From the NCBI GenBank assembly GCA_007922305.1, contig ML677341.1, positions 65,251,680 through 65,315,679 of the forward strand: a DNA stretch of 64,000 nt, written 5' to 3'. This document shows positions 35,374-46,444 of this stretch, in pieces (the stretch's first letter is position 1; the number at the start of each line of letters is the position of its first letter). The notes under the pieces are model-generated. The model was given only the letters and a program-made list of their open reading frames with translations. It was not told where the DNA came from and did not search any database. A program made the position numbers and the translations under genes. The stretch is from Dermatemys mawii (taxonomy: Eukaryota > Chordata > Testudines > Dermatemydidae).

Positions 35374-36435
35374 TCACTTCTACAGCAATTAGCCTGCCTT
35401 TAGAATCCGGAGCTCAAATCCCACCTCCTCTCTGACACACACACTTGCAAAATTTAGGGGTGTTTGGTGCTGGACCAGAGTTTGGATTCAGATCTGTCTC
35501 TAATCCTGAACAACAACTTGTACATATATTTAATTTCCTTTGTGTTCTTGTGCCTGGCACATTTGTCACTACTTTTTTCTTTGGCCTGTTTCAAAGCTGT
35601 TATCACAATTTGATTCTGGCTGACTGAGCATTTTCCAAAGAAAAGCTAGATATAATTTTCCATTGTGTGAATTATCACATTTTGAACTTTGGCTCACATG
35701 GATAAAAGTAAACAGACTTTCAAATAGCAATGCTATATAAATAGGCTAAAGTTTATATATTTATGCTTCATGTCATCTACAGCTAGGCAAACCATTCAGA
35801 CAGAAATCCCAAAGCCATCAAACAATCAGAGCAGCAGAGATTGCTGAACTGAACCCTGATAGTTTTACTCAGCTGTTCTTTGTGTTTCAATGTCACAAAG
35901 CAAACATGGCAGTGGAGGCCAGACAATCATAAATCAGCCAACCCTCTACTGCTCCCCTTTTTGTCACTACCGTGTACTGTAGATTCCAGGAAGAGGGAAG
36001 GGGGAAAACACAAGTTAGACACACTTTCTGCTCTCTTTCTGATTTCAGGAATCCATGGGATTGGGCCTTATAGCCCAAATCAAAATTCTCTCATGTAGTA
36101 ATATGGTAAATACTCAAGGTTAAAGTAACTTCTAATGGCCAGTATCTGAAGTCAATGGGGCTCTTCATGGGCATAGAAGTCCACTAACTTGGAAGTTCTT
36201 GCAGTACAGTGGCCTAAAACAGGATTTGTGCCTCATGCTGCCACAGGTTATTTCAAATTAGGGAAACACTATAGCTTAGTGCATAGGGCACTGAAGTGGG
36301 AATCAGGAGAGTGGGGTTCTAATACCTAGCTTAGTCACTGACCTCATAAGCAAACTAGGAAAATATGGTCTAGATGAAATTATTATCAAGTAGCTACACA
36401 ACTGACTGAACGTCTGTACTCTAAAAGTATTTATC
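35374..36435. other. Noncoding stretch with one small SINE-like repeat
   Basis: Mostly unrecognised. 36266-36350 ('ctatagcttagtgcatagggcactgaagtgggaatcaggagagtggggttctaatac') follows the order of a MIR/tRNA-type SINE head and is listed separately. Confidence 0.5.
36266..36350 (+). repeat. MIR/tRNA-type SINE head
   Basis: 'tatagcttagtgcatagggcact' resembles a Pol III A-box region and 'ggggttctaatacctagc' resembles a B box. These are followed by 'gtcactgacctca', as in old MIR-like SINEs. Confidence 0.6.
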
Positions 36436-37515
36436 AATGGTTTGTTGTCAAACTAGGTGGGTGTATCTAGTAGGGTCCCACAGGGATCTGTCCTGGGTAG
36501 CAGCCATGTGGCTCCTCCGAACTGGCTGTACCTCCCCCCAGCCTTGCCCACTGGCGTAGACACAAGGCTCACTGACAGCTGTCCCTGGCCAAGTTAGTGT
36601 ATGCAAGTGACTCACGTGTTCCTGGACAAGAGATGTGCACTTCAGATGAGACACTTTGGAGGACAGGGTTAGAATTCAAAATGACCCTGATGAATTGGAG
36701 AATTGGTCTGAAATCAACAGGATGAAATTCAATAAAGATAAGTACAAAAAACTTAACTTAGGAAAGAAAAATCAAATGCACATCTACAAAATGAGAAGTA
36801 ACTGGCTTTGTGATAACACGGCTAAAAAAGGATCTGGGGGTTATAGTGCATCACAGTTTGAATATGAATCAGCCATGTGATACAGATGAGAAAAGAATAA
36901 ATATCAATCAGGGGTCTATTAACAGAAGTGTTGTATGTAAGACATGGGAAGTAATTGTCCCATCTCTACTCAGAACTGGTGAGGCCTCAAAGCTGGACTA
37001 GTGTGTGTAATTCCAGGCATCACTCTGTAGGAAAGATGTGGACAAATTGGACAAAGGCCAGAAGAGACCAACAAAAATGATAAAAAGAAAATGTGACTTA
37101 TGAGGAAAGGTTAAAAAATTGAACACCTTTAGCCTTTAGAAAAGAAGATTGCGGTGAAGGGGAAGAAGAATCTGAAAATGGACTTCAAATGTTGAGGGCT
37201 GTTATAAAGAACACACTGTTCTTCGAGTCCACTGAAGATAGGACAAGAAGAGATGGGCTTAATCTGCAGCAAGGGAGATTTAGGTTAGATATTAGGAAAA
37301 ACTTTCAAACAATAAGGAAAGTTAAACTCTGAAATAGTTTTCCATGGGAGGAAGTGGAATCCCCATCACTGGAAGTTTTTAAAATCAGGTTGGACAAACA
37401 CTTGTCAGGGATGGTCTAGGTTTATTTGGTCCTACCACAGCACAGGGAGCTGGCACTTGATTACTTCTCGAGGGCTCTTGCAGCCCACATTTCTATGATT
37501 CTGTTATTCTATGAA
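36436..37515 (+). mobile_element. CR1 LINE fragment with internal replacement
   Basis: Starts in the RT domain ('gtgtatctagtagggtcccacagggatctgtcctggg') and, after a foreign block (36498-36648), resumes at 'ctttggaggacagggttagaattcaaaatgaccc'. It runs through the RT C-terminus (36656-37140, with [20 protein letters not shown]) to the 3' end 'tctatgattctgttattctatga'. ATTCTATG-like repeats close the element, as expected of CR1. It has multiple frameshifts and is non-functional. Confidence 0.88.
36498..36648. other. Foreign block replacing part of a CR1 copy
   Basis: The CR1 sequence stops after 'gtcctggg' and restarts at 'ctttggagg'. About 150 bp between them do not resemble the LINE, and the LINE's own segment (through the catalytic FADD region) is missing. 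I do not recognise the block, and no TSD is visible. Confidence 0.5.
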
Positions 37516-38370
37516 CTACCATTGATTTGAAGCTTATCTTTGTTTGCTGAAACGCATCATGAATCAGCTTTAAAAAAACATTCTCATCCTCCTGTAATTG
37601 CTACTTAAGGCATATATCATCAATATGCGTGTGTTTCACATACTGCCCACAATAGTTTGAGTTCGATCTCGAACTTTTTTTCCCAGACAGTGCCATTTAG
37701 AAAACATTCCTGAACCCTTCATCAAATGTTATTACCAGCACAGAAATTAAATTGTGCAGGACAATAGAGTGCAGGACATCCACGTGTTTCCCTTTCAAAA
37801 ACAAATTTGCATAAGTACTACTGAACGAGAGTCATTAAAGATACCTTTATCAGTTTTTTTATGGTGTGCTTACTAAAATTCCAGAAAAAATCTATTGAGG
37901 CAGCGTACTAAAACACAGAATAGTTTGGGCCTAATCAACCCATTTTATTAGGCACTTCATTATATTTTCTTTCAATTCAACCAGTATTGATTGTAGTGTC
38001 ATGTGCTTCAAAAGGAATTCTGTTTCAATGAAGCGCTAAAATGTATCAGATTTCTAAAATCATATCTAGTATCTCAAATGTATCTATTAACCTGTCTATA
38101 TTTATTAAGTGGCATTAGATTCTTAACTTCTACTGTATTTGAATTAACAGGAACTATCCTTTGGTGGAAAAGTGGAAGAAACAGAAGAGAAAGTTTTCCT
38201 AATACACCAACCTTATCTTCAAGTCCTTCCTCCAAACTCACCTTACAGTAAACTGCAAACTGATAGTGAGTGGATAGGTGGAGAGTTCTGTTCACTGCTC
38301 CTGACTAAGAATTATACACATCCTATTGTTTTTGTAACCCCATCTTCCCTATCTTCACCCTGACCCCCAG
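37516..38370. other. Unrecognised AT-rich noncoding stretch
   Basis: No gene or named repeat seen. Confidence 0.45.
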
Positions 38371-38434
38371 GCACGCGTAAGGCCTCTGGCCTGAAGCTCA
38401 AGAATAGAGAGCTTTCTACAGCCATCTGCTGTAA
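38371..38434 (-). repeat. 64-bp inverted repeat, left member
   Basis: Its reverse complement matches 41488-41551 at about 60 of 64 positions, including ACGCGTGCCT at one end and CAGCAGATGGCTGTAG at the other. The family is unknown to me. Homology stops at the edges of the 64 bp, and no TSD is evident. Confidence 0.85.
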
Positions 38435-38483
38435 CTGATCCCCAGTTTTCTCATCCACCTGTAATGGGTTGTCTTTTAGACTT

Positions 38484-38820
38484 CGGGTATATTTACAGTC
38501 GGAACTGGGGGTGATTCACAGCTTGAGCAGATCTACCCCTCCCCCCAGCTCTCATTGAGCTAGTGCGCTAAAAATAGATAGCCGGGATAGCATGGGCCGT
38601 GGGCAAGTGGCAGCACAGCCTGGCATCCTCAAGTACAAACCCGCATGGACCCTGTGGAAATGTACTTGGCAGGGCTAGCCCATGGCACCATTTGCCACTG
38701 CCCACGCTACCTCAGCGACACTACAACTTCTAGCATTCTAGCTTGATGAGAAGCTAGAGCAGATATGTCTGCTCACACTGGGAATCCCACCCCCAACCTC
38801 CCAGTGCAATATATACCCCA
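38484..38820. mobile_element. Palindromic MITE with 'GGGTATAT' ends
   Basis: The left side reads 'cgggtatatttacagtcggaactgggggtga', the right side 'ccacccccaacctcccagtgcaatatatacccc', roughly inverted. Inside, 'gagctagtgcgctaaaaatag' and 'ctagcttgatgagaagctagagcag', and the pair 'aagtacaaacccgcatgg' / 'gaaatgtacttggcagggctagccc', repeat the inverted design. I recognise it as a common non-autonomous DNA repeat of turtles. It has no coding potential. Confidence 0.7.
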
Positions 38821-41487
38821 AGTTCTTAGAAGCAGGGCCTTCATTTGCTATATGCCTGTACAGCTCTTCGAACATCACCCCTCACCCCAGCTCTGAGACA
38901 GCTAGGTGATACTGAACATACATTGTTTAATAATAGTAATATAAAATTTATTTCCAAACTGTTGCTATCTACACTGTTCAAAAGCTTATCAAGTACTCCA
39001 CTGCTGTACTTTCAAATGTTTCCATTTCCTTGGTTTTGATAATGCTAGCTGCCTGGGTTAAGTTTTAGTCCCCAAAGCATACATAAATGCAGAATGCCAG
39101 TGAAAGAGGACCTGTATGCTAGTTGTAAGCACAGACAGTATTAATGTGGCGAGGTTGGCAATTTAATTTAATAACTGGGAAGGAGCTTGCCACCTTCATG
39201 TTTCCCTAGTTATTGTACTCACTAATTTATGTAGTAACCATAGGAAATGTACAGGATCTATCTAAATGTAACAATTTTTCTTCCAAAAGCCTGTAGAAAT
39301 TAGCAACCATTTTATTTTATCTTTTATATTTTATTCCTTTTTAGAAACCATGAAAGTAAAAAGATTCTGGCACACTAGGAAATTTTCCCCACTGATAAGT
39401 GTTTGTTTATTTATCTTTATTTCTCCTCTTTCTATAGTAAAAGCTCTTGGAAGTGTTGAGTAGGCCAACACTCCTAGACTTAACTCTCTTATGTTCCTTT
39501 GAAGGGCACTGATGCTGTTGAGTGCCGTCAAAGGGTTCACAGCTCCCCTAAAGGATCTCCCTGGTACTCAGAGTTAAATGCCATCTGAGAGAGAGGGGAC
39601 CCAGTGTGCATATCAAAATTAATATTCATATCGTGGATGTGGCCGTTGGAGTCAGCAGAACTGAGCTGCTGCCAGATGTGAATATTAAGACTGTGGATCC
39701 AGTCCAGAAGTGAGACTTTCAATGAATCTTGTGGGAAGCATATTTTGTAACTGCTAAAATAATTTATTCTCACTGAAGCCTCTGACTCCTGGCTCAGTAA
39801 AGTAAATTTGATTCAAGTGGAAAGAAAAATGAGCTTCCCGGAATGTCAAAATGGCAACATTGGAAGACGGTTATGAAAGTGAATGAAGCCAGTAAGAAGA
39901 GAACCTAAACAAATACTTCACATCATGCACCTATGAGGTAGGGCAGTGAACTATGCTGCATTTTTCCTGCTCCTGGCAGACTTAATGCTCCTGGTAATCA
40001 CTAAGTTTGATAAAAGCATTTTACTCACTTCCTTTAGTGACTTTTTATTTTTAAACTTAGACGGTTTTCAGGGTAGTCATGATAGTAGCTGATTGATTGT
40101 GGAAAAAGTCAGTGGTGTGCCTGGAGCAGCCACCCATAAAGATTTCTGTACAACGCCAGACCACAGCAGGACCAAATGATGATAGGAAGTGTGGAGCACC
40201 ACCTCAGCTCTGCCTGGTAGAGAGCTGGCTTTTCCCTTTTCCCTAATTGTCTTCTGTTTCTCTTTGCACCCCTCTGAGTCTGTGGGCCTGTAAAGCACTC
40301 CACCAAATGTCTGTGCTGATTATTATTCTTTGCATCATGGAAGTAGCTAGTGACAGAACACAGAATAGAAGGATCATCCCTATGCTACAGAGATCACAGT
40401 TCAAGAGAGGATGTTACTGTGACTATGACAGAAGTGGGATGGAGGAGAGGGAAGACAAGGAAATCAACAGCAAGAAGATAGGCCAGCTACGTGCCCAGCT
40501 AAATGGTCTTGAGTCTTATTTTAATGAGACATTAATGACAGATTACTTAGGTTATAAAATCGTTGTGCCCGGGCCCATTTTTCTCTTATATGTGCCTAGC
40601 ATAACTGAACCCTGATTCCTGACTGGGGTCTCTAGGTACTACAACACCACAAATTAATTGTAATAGATGAGTTAGATAAATATCAGAAGGTCTTACTGGC
40701 CAAGACTCTAACCCTTTGCGACTAGCTGTATGTATTGGAGAAAACCTGCATGTTGATAAGGGATCTAAAGGAGGCTTTGTGAACTAGGGTCTGCTCTATT
40801 TTCCCCGAATCACAAGTAACACTCCAAGTTAAGTATTGAATGAAATCAATAAGACAAAGCATTCAGTCCTCCCTCCAACACCAAACTTAATGACATAATG
40901 GTCCATTTCCAGCCCTTAAAGTGCTTCCTGGTTTGCTCCAGGTGCTGCACCACCTAACCCAGTAATTTCAGCTTTAATAATGCTTGCTAGATGGATCTTC
41001 AGCAGATTTCCTCAGCTATCCTGCTGCCTTCTGTGACACCTCAGGTCACAGAGGCTACCTCTCTGAAAGTCCTCAGAAAGAAATCAATAGTATATACGAG
41101 CCCAAACAGAGTCATTATCACCTAGAATACACCCTCACCAAAAGACAGAAAACACCCTCTCCCTTTCACTTGTCCAGACTCCACTACCTAAGTGTGCTAG
41201 ACTGAGGTTTGGTTAGGGTGACCCTTCACTTTAGACACAGCTGGTGTAGTTCTAGTGCCCTTTTATTACCTGATAAGAATAATGAAGCTTTATTACCTCA
41301 AAAATTAACAGAATTTGGACCAAAATGTTCCAAGCTGTCACATAATTTAAATGCATATATGGCCTGCCTCATTCAGTCATTTCCTCTTGCTCACCAACAG
41401 ATTCCAGCAGAGAGCTCCTTCCACATGGATCCTCTGTCCACCTGGAATTCTGAAGTAGCTCGGACTGTTCTTTCCCCAGCTCATCAG
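38821..41487. other. Unrecognised noncoding stretch
   Basis: The longest open frame (40247-40615, 122 codons, plus strand) overlaps a repeat-like segment ('aacacagaatagaaggatcatccctatgctacagagatcacag') and has no recognisable domain. I do not regard it as a gene. Nothing else was identified. Confidence 0.45.
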
Positions 41488-41551
41488 CAGATGGCTGTAG
41501 CAAGCTCTCTATTTTTGAGCTTCAGGCCAGAGGCGTTACGCGTGCCTCTAA
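41488..41551 (+). repeat. 64-bp inverted repeat, right member
   Basis: Counterpart of 38371-38434 in opposite orientation, with three internal mismatches plus one at the terminal base. The pair delimits about 3.18 kb. Confidence 0.85.
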
Positions 41552-43368
41552 GCCAGCTGGGTATAGTCTGGGTCTTGTTCCTACCTCTGGGTCTCTAAGG
41601 CATCCTCCCAGGCTCAGACTTCACCTGAAACCTTCCTTGGGACATGAAACTCCACAGTCTAGCTTTTTCAGATCTCCTGCTTACACATGGTCCCCAGTGC
41701 TCCACCTAGCTCTAGGCATGCTAGTGTCCAGTTTAGCCCCGTTGGGGATAGTGTGACAGGAAAGCAGGAAAACAGACTTAGCAAAGGAATTTCTTAAATA
41801 CAGACACTTGACTCTTAAGAAGAGAGAGTTACAGATCTTTGCAAAGCAAGAAAAATATTGAGACACCCCCACCCCCAATTTGATCTCATGCCTTCTGTGT
41901 ATCAGAGGTCTTGTCAACATTTCAGTCTTGCCATTTCTCCCTCCAGCCTGGTCTTCTTGCATGTGGTGATGGATGTTCCCCCTCCACTGAGAAGCACTTT
42001 TTCTGAAATACAATCTTCATCCCTTTTGCAGTGTACGCAGGCTGAGAAGCTGAAGATCTACTCACAGTGTCGGAAGGTGTATAAAGAATAGCAGGAGCTC
42101 AGCAGCTACTCAAGTGAGTGGCATGGTCTGCATATTGACTCCAATGGAGTCAGGACTGATAGTTGGAAGTATTCAGCAGCCACAGAAATGGACAATAAAT
42201 GATATTTTGTGGCATCAACTGACATCATGTCCAGGAAGAATGGCAGGCCATCAGAGGGTACAGAGATACACGAGGCAGACACCTTTGGAAGAGGACACTG
42301 AAGTACCTATACATTTATCCTCATTCACTTGCTCATGTTGCATTGTAAAAGGTAAATCTGAAACAGTGGCGTGTCAGCGTAGGCCAATGGAAAGGATAGC
42401 ATCAATTTTTTGCAATAAATATCCATGCCTTCCATTATAGAGGCCATCACTTACTTGAAATTTCACACCAACCAATCTATAGTTAACTGTCACAGGAAGA
42501 CTGGCCACTTGAGATCTCATGCCTGCAATACCTGAGCTTAATCTGGAATCTGTTGTGGAAATTTTAGTGCTAAGGATTCTGAGTTTAGTCTCCATGTGGC
42601 TGTGCAGAAGCTAGGATTCTCTAGCCATTTTCTCAGAGGTCAGGTCAGTACAATGACAACTTAGGCCTTAACTGACATTGGTGGTATCTGACCACCAACT
42701 TCACCAAGGAATGCAACAGGCAAAATTAGGACTGGTTAACTGTGGCTTTCATGGTGGTAAGTCATATCTGTACCTGACAAACATGGAAACAAAGACTGTT
42801 GAGGAGATGTGACACTTGCTAGGAAATTCATCAGTGTGGTTGTTACTGTGTGTGTAGGGGGAAGTATAATTCAACAAAAAGGAGTAACTCTGATTAATCA
42901 AGTTGTTCCCAAGATAGAAACATTCATCGTCCCACAGCAGGGTCTGTGGTGGAGGGAACACTGTGGACTAGGCTATGCCTTCGGTTAACTTGGATGAACC
43001 CTCACTCCCATGACCAAACTGCCTGAGCCTTAGTTCCATATGCAGGGAGAATGGCAAGGCATCAGGTCGTGGTAGGGATCTTAGCTCCAGGTCTGGTGTA
43101 GAGCACAGCACCTGCTCTCCAAATACATGCCATGGGAGAAAATGGGTGGAAAGGAAGTAAAGAAAAGGAGAGAATGGGTAGAATCTTGTCTTTCATTTGC
43201 TGGTTGGAGCATCTTGCCAGGTGCAAAGGCGGACGTAAACTCAGACAAGGGCTACACGAACTTACTTTCCACTGCAAGAAAGAAGTAACAGGGGAGCAGG
43301 TTAGGAATTGGGCCTCATATGGGTTCCTCTGAAACACAATGTCTCCTGGATATTCTCCTGCATCTTAT
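41552..43368. other. Noncoding stretch, partly repeat-like
   Basis: 41580-42080 has the feel of a mid-size interspersed repeat ('gggataatgtgacagg', 'tttcttaaatacagacacttgac') but I cannot assign it. The remainder is unrecognised. Confidence 0.4.
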
Positions 43369-43661
43369 GGCAGGTCTACACTACTGCCAGAGTTGATCTA
43401 ACTTATGTCACCCAGGGGTGTGAAAAAGCCCTTCCGCTGAGTGACGCAAGTTATATCAATCTAAGTGCTGTCCCCACCACACTATGTTGGAAGGCGACAC
43501 TGTCCTGCTGACATAATTCCCACCTCTCGTGGATGTGGTGTAATTATACCAGTGGGAAAGAGCTTACCCGTTGGCATAGAGCATCTTTACCAGACATGCT
43601 ACAGCAGCTCAGCTGCATCAGTGCAGCTTCATTGATGTAGCGTTTCTAGTGTAGACCTGCC
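43369..43661. mobile_element. MITE with 15-bp perfect terminal inverted repeats
   Basis: GGCAGGTCTACACTA starts the element and its exact reverse complement ends it. The flanks are cttat (43364-43368) and cttac (43662-43666), a possible 5-bp TSD with one mismatch. The interior ('gttgatctaacttatgtcaccc...gtgcagcttcattgatgtagcg') is noncoding. The superfamily cannot be fixed from the TSD length alone. Confidence 0.8.
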
Positions 43662-44334
43662 CTTACCCAACACACCTTGCTGAGGGCAGGGCCTAAAAAG
43701 TACTATCTAGCTTTGTTCAATAACAGCAAAGGGAGCAATAGCTAAGGCCTTCCTTCTCCTTTAACATACCTTTGTGATGACCTGACTCTGAGTGAATATA
43801 AAACTTTCCTTTCTAACACACAACTTCTCCAATCATAAATATATACCTTGGATCATGCAACAAATATGTAATCACATGCTCTATCACAAGGAAATACAGA
43901 GCAGACAGAAGAATACAGACTGTAATAGCAGAGAAGGAAAGTTTCTGAGCCTCATCACTGGTGTTTTGCTTTTTGTGTGCATAACAGAAAAGGATAGTTT
44001 TGAGTATAAGCTGTCCTGGATTCAATTCTTAGCTTTGTCTTTCAACAATAGAGTTTGCCCAGGAACTGATTCATTTTATAATGTAATCTAGTGTTTTCTT
44101 CTGGAATTGGAAGTCACAGAAAACACCAAGAACAAATTATCTTTCTCAGTTACACAGTTCTAGCATTTATACTGTTCTCAGCATTGTGGAATCTCAAGCA
44201 AAGGGAACAAATTATAGAACTATGATTCACTTGAGACTGAGGTCAATGGAAATACTCTGATTTTACACCAATGTAAATTGCAAAGTTTGAGTAAGTAGAC
44301 TATTCTTTAGTCTATCAGACAAAGGCATAACAAG
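43662..44334. other. Unrecognised noncoding stretch
   Basis: No gene. 44235-44280 ('tgaggtcaatggaaatactctgattttacaccaatgtaaatt') is an old repeat fragment. Confidence 0.45.
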
Positions 44335-44640
44335 ATCTGATGATGGCTAGAAGCTGAAAGTTGACAAATTGAGACTAGAGACAAGGTACACATTTATAAC
44401 AGTGAGGGTAATTAACCATTGGAACAACTTACCTAGGGATCTGGGGGATAATCCATTACTTGACTTTTGCACATCTAGCTTGGATGTCTTTCCGAAATAT
44501 ATGTTCTAGCTCAGCTAGAAGTTAAGGACTTGGTGCAGGAATTACGGGGCAAAATTGTAGGTGCTATATTATACAGAAAGGTCAGACTAGGTAATCTTAA
44601 TGGTTCCTTCTGGCCTTACCACTTACCAAATCTATGAATC
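44335..44640 (+). mobile_element. CR1 LINE 3' fragment
   Basis: The sequence runs from 'agtgagggtaattaaccattggaacaacttacctaggg' (the end of ORF2 in the family) to 'aaaggtcagactaggtaatcttaatggttccttctggcctt' and 'aatctatgaatc', the canonical 3' end. It is the same subfamily as the nested copy at 51095-52057. Confidence 0.88.
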
Positions 44641-45805
44641 TTCAGTAAGTAGCTTGGTGAATTTTTACCTTTGGCTATTGCAAACTATAAAATATTTTAG
44701 GGATAATGGAGTGTAATTGAAGAGGAAGAAATCAGGGTGGTATGTCAAGGCAATGAGTCAATCTTGACACGTAGTGTTGTTGAAGTAGCATTCATATGAA
44801 AAGAGGCATGTTTTGAGATATGAATCACTCTCTCATGAGTACAGAATGGTGATTCATCTGAGATGGCACTGAAATAGTACAAATGTGTATACAGTAAAAT
44901 ACTTGGTACCTTTATGACATCTGTCTACAATAGGAACTCCTGTCATTCCTGCTGATTCAAAACATGGAAACAGAACTTCTGGAAGAACCACCCCAGCGGT
45001 GACAGATTGAGGGAGCTTGTTATGATGCTTCTCAGGGCAACCAGGGCCGTGAGTCACTTTGTTGCCACCTGCTTCCAGTGTGAGGGAGTCTTGCCTCTAC
45101 CAGAGAGATGTTAGCTCCCTAATACAATCAGCCTGTCAGAGACTTAAGCACTCTCCTCTGGGCTACACCAGCCCTTATCTTTGCCTTAAAGATTGCACAC
45201 CAGCCCCTGAGTCCATTCAAAGTGTCCCTCTGTTGTATCTAGCCCCCAATCATGGGATATCCACAGAAATCCCAGATCCTCTGTCCTCAAAGGAACAGTG
45301 TACCATGGTTTACCGGTTTTACGTTCGATCACCTTTCCTGTATTTCAAAGAGCACTTGAGTTCAATTATAAAACAAAAGGAAATTTACTTAAGAAAGAAT
45401 AAGGATTCAAATAGAAATCAGAGTGAGAAATGGGAACAGATGATTACATATAAAACAACATCATAACGTGCATTCTAAAGCCTAAACTTAACTGATAGGT
45501 TATCCTTCGGTCTAAAGAAGTTTTTCTCACCCAAAGTTGTCTCCAGAGTTTTCAGCCAACTCTGGGTGAGATCCCTTTTTCCACAAAGCAAACTCTCTGT
45601 CCATTTACTTCCTGGGTTAAGAATAGCAAGGTGTCTCTTTGCACCTCTCCATATACTAGAACATGTTCACCTCAAGAAAGGGTTCCCCTCACTTCTCCAC
45701 TGTTTACCTCTTCCTGCTAGTTTCCTTATCAAGTCTTCACCAGCTCTTCATTAGCATTTGACTCAGAATGTTAACAGACTTCTATTGTATGACAATACAT
45801 AAGGT
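44641..45805. other. Noncoding stretch, probably part of an unclassified repeat
   Basis: 45020-45800 resembles a large interspersed repeat that I have a sense of from turtle DNA ('aaaggaaatttacttaagaaagaataagg', 'cataacgtgcattctaaagcctaaacttaactg'), but I cannot assign a class. Open frames are short and lack motifs. Confidence 0.4.
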
Positions 45806-46444
45806 TAAGATTTTGTCACAGTTACTTTTAGTAGAAGTCAGAGACAGGTAAATGTAATAAACAAAAATTAATGGAAGCCCTGTCCCTCACTTCTGCTAAA
45901 AATAACTGTGACAAAATGGGGCTGAATGAGGAGATGAGGGGTCGAACACCTCTGTGGCAGGTCCAGCACCTGCCACTTCTGTGGATGACAGTTTTGGGGG
46001 GCGTCACCTGTGGTGGCTTAGAGTTTTGGTAGCCCACCACCATCCATGGTTGCTCAGAGCTCTGGGGTTGCCAACTGGAAGCTACAGGGTCCCTGCATCC
46101 CTGCTACCCAAAAGCTGTGAGGGCCCCTGCCACCCACAACTGCGGGGAGCTCTGGATCCCCCCCACTGCTGCAGCAGCTGGGAGCTCTGGCTGACAACTG
46201 CAGCCCCACTACCCAGGTGCTGATGCAGAAAATCATAGAATATCAGGGTTGGAAGGGACTCAGGAGGTCATCTAGTCCAACCCCTTGCTCAAAGCAGGAC
46301 TAACCCCAACTAAATCATCCAACAGATTTTTTCCCCAGATTCCTAAATGGCACCCTCAAGGATTGAGCTCACAACCTTGGGTTTAGCAGCCTATTCCTCC
46401 ACCATGGAATCAGTGATTTCCGTTACCTCTGTGATATAATCTTA
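45806..46444. mobile_element. Foldback DNA element, host of a SINE insertion
   Basis: The left end is TAAGATTTTGTCACAG and the right end read inward is TAAGATTATATCACAG (14 of 16). Just inside the left end two arms, about 45811-45849 and 45879-45917, form a long hairpin like that at 27099-27194. The right-end segment 'ggaatcagtgatttccgttacctctgtga' (46407-46435) is separated from the body by the SINE at 46229-46404. The body is GC-rich and noncoding. Confidence 0.72.
46229..46404 (-). mobile_element. Turtle Pol III/SINE (tRNA-derived head, CR1-like tail)
   Basis: Read on the minus strand it has a tRNA-like part with 'cccaaggttgtgagctcaatcc' (B-box region), a middle 'gagggtgccatttaggaatctgggg', and the CR1-type 3' end 'ttggatgatttagttggggttagtcctgctttgagcaagg' to 'tattctatga'. 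SINEs of turtles are classic examples of tRNA-derived SINEs that borrow a CR1 LINE 3' end. The A-box side is truncated. This is the best taxonomic marker in the window. It lies in the foldback element at 45806-46444 and is therefore younger than it. Confidence 0.82.

Noticed and set aside
40247..40615. 122-codon open frame on the plus strand, considered as a gene or as cargo between the 64-bp inverted repeats
   Set aside because: No transposase or other domain is visible and the frame overlaps repeat-like text.
41495..41551. 64-bp repeats as a duplicated exon with a splice acceptor ('ttctttccccagctcatcag')
   Set aside because: No donor site follows either copy, the flanks are unrelated, and no coherent frame is shared.
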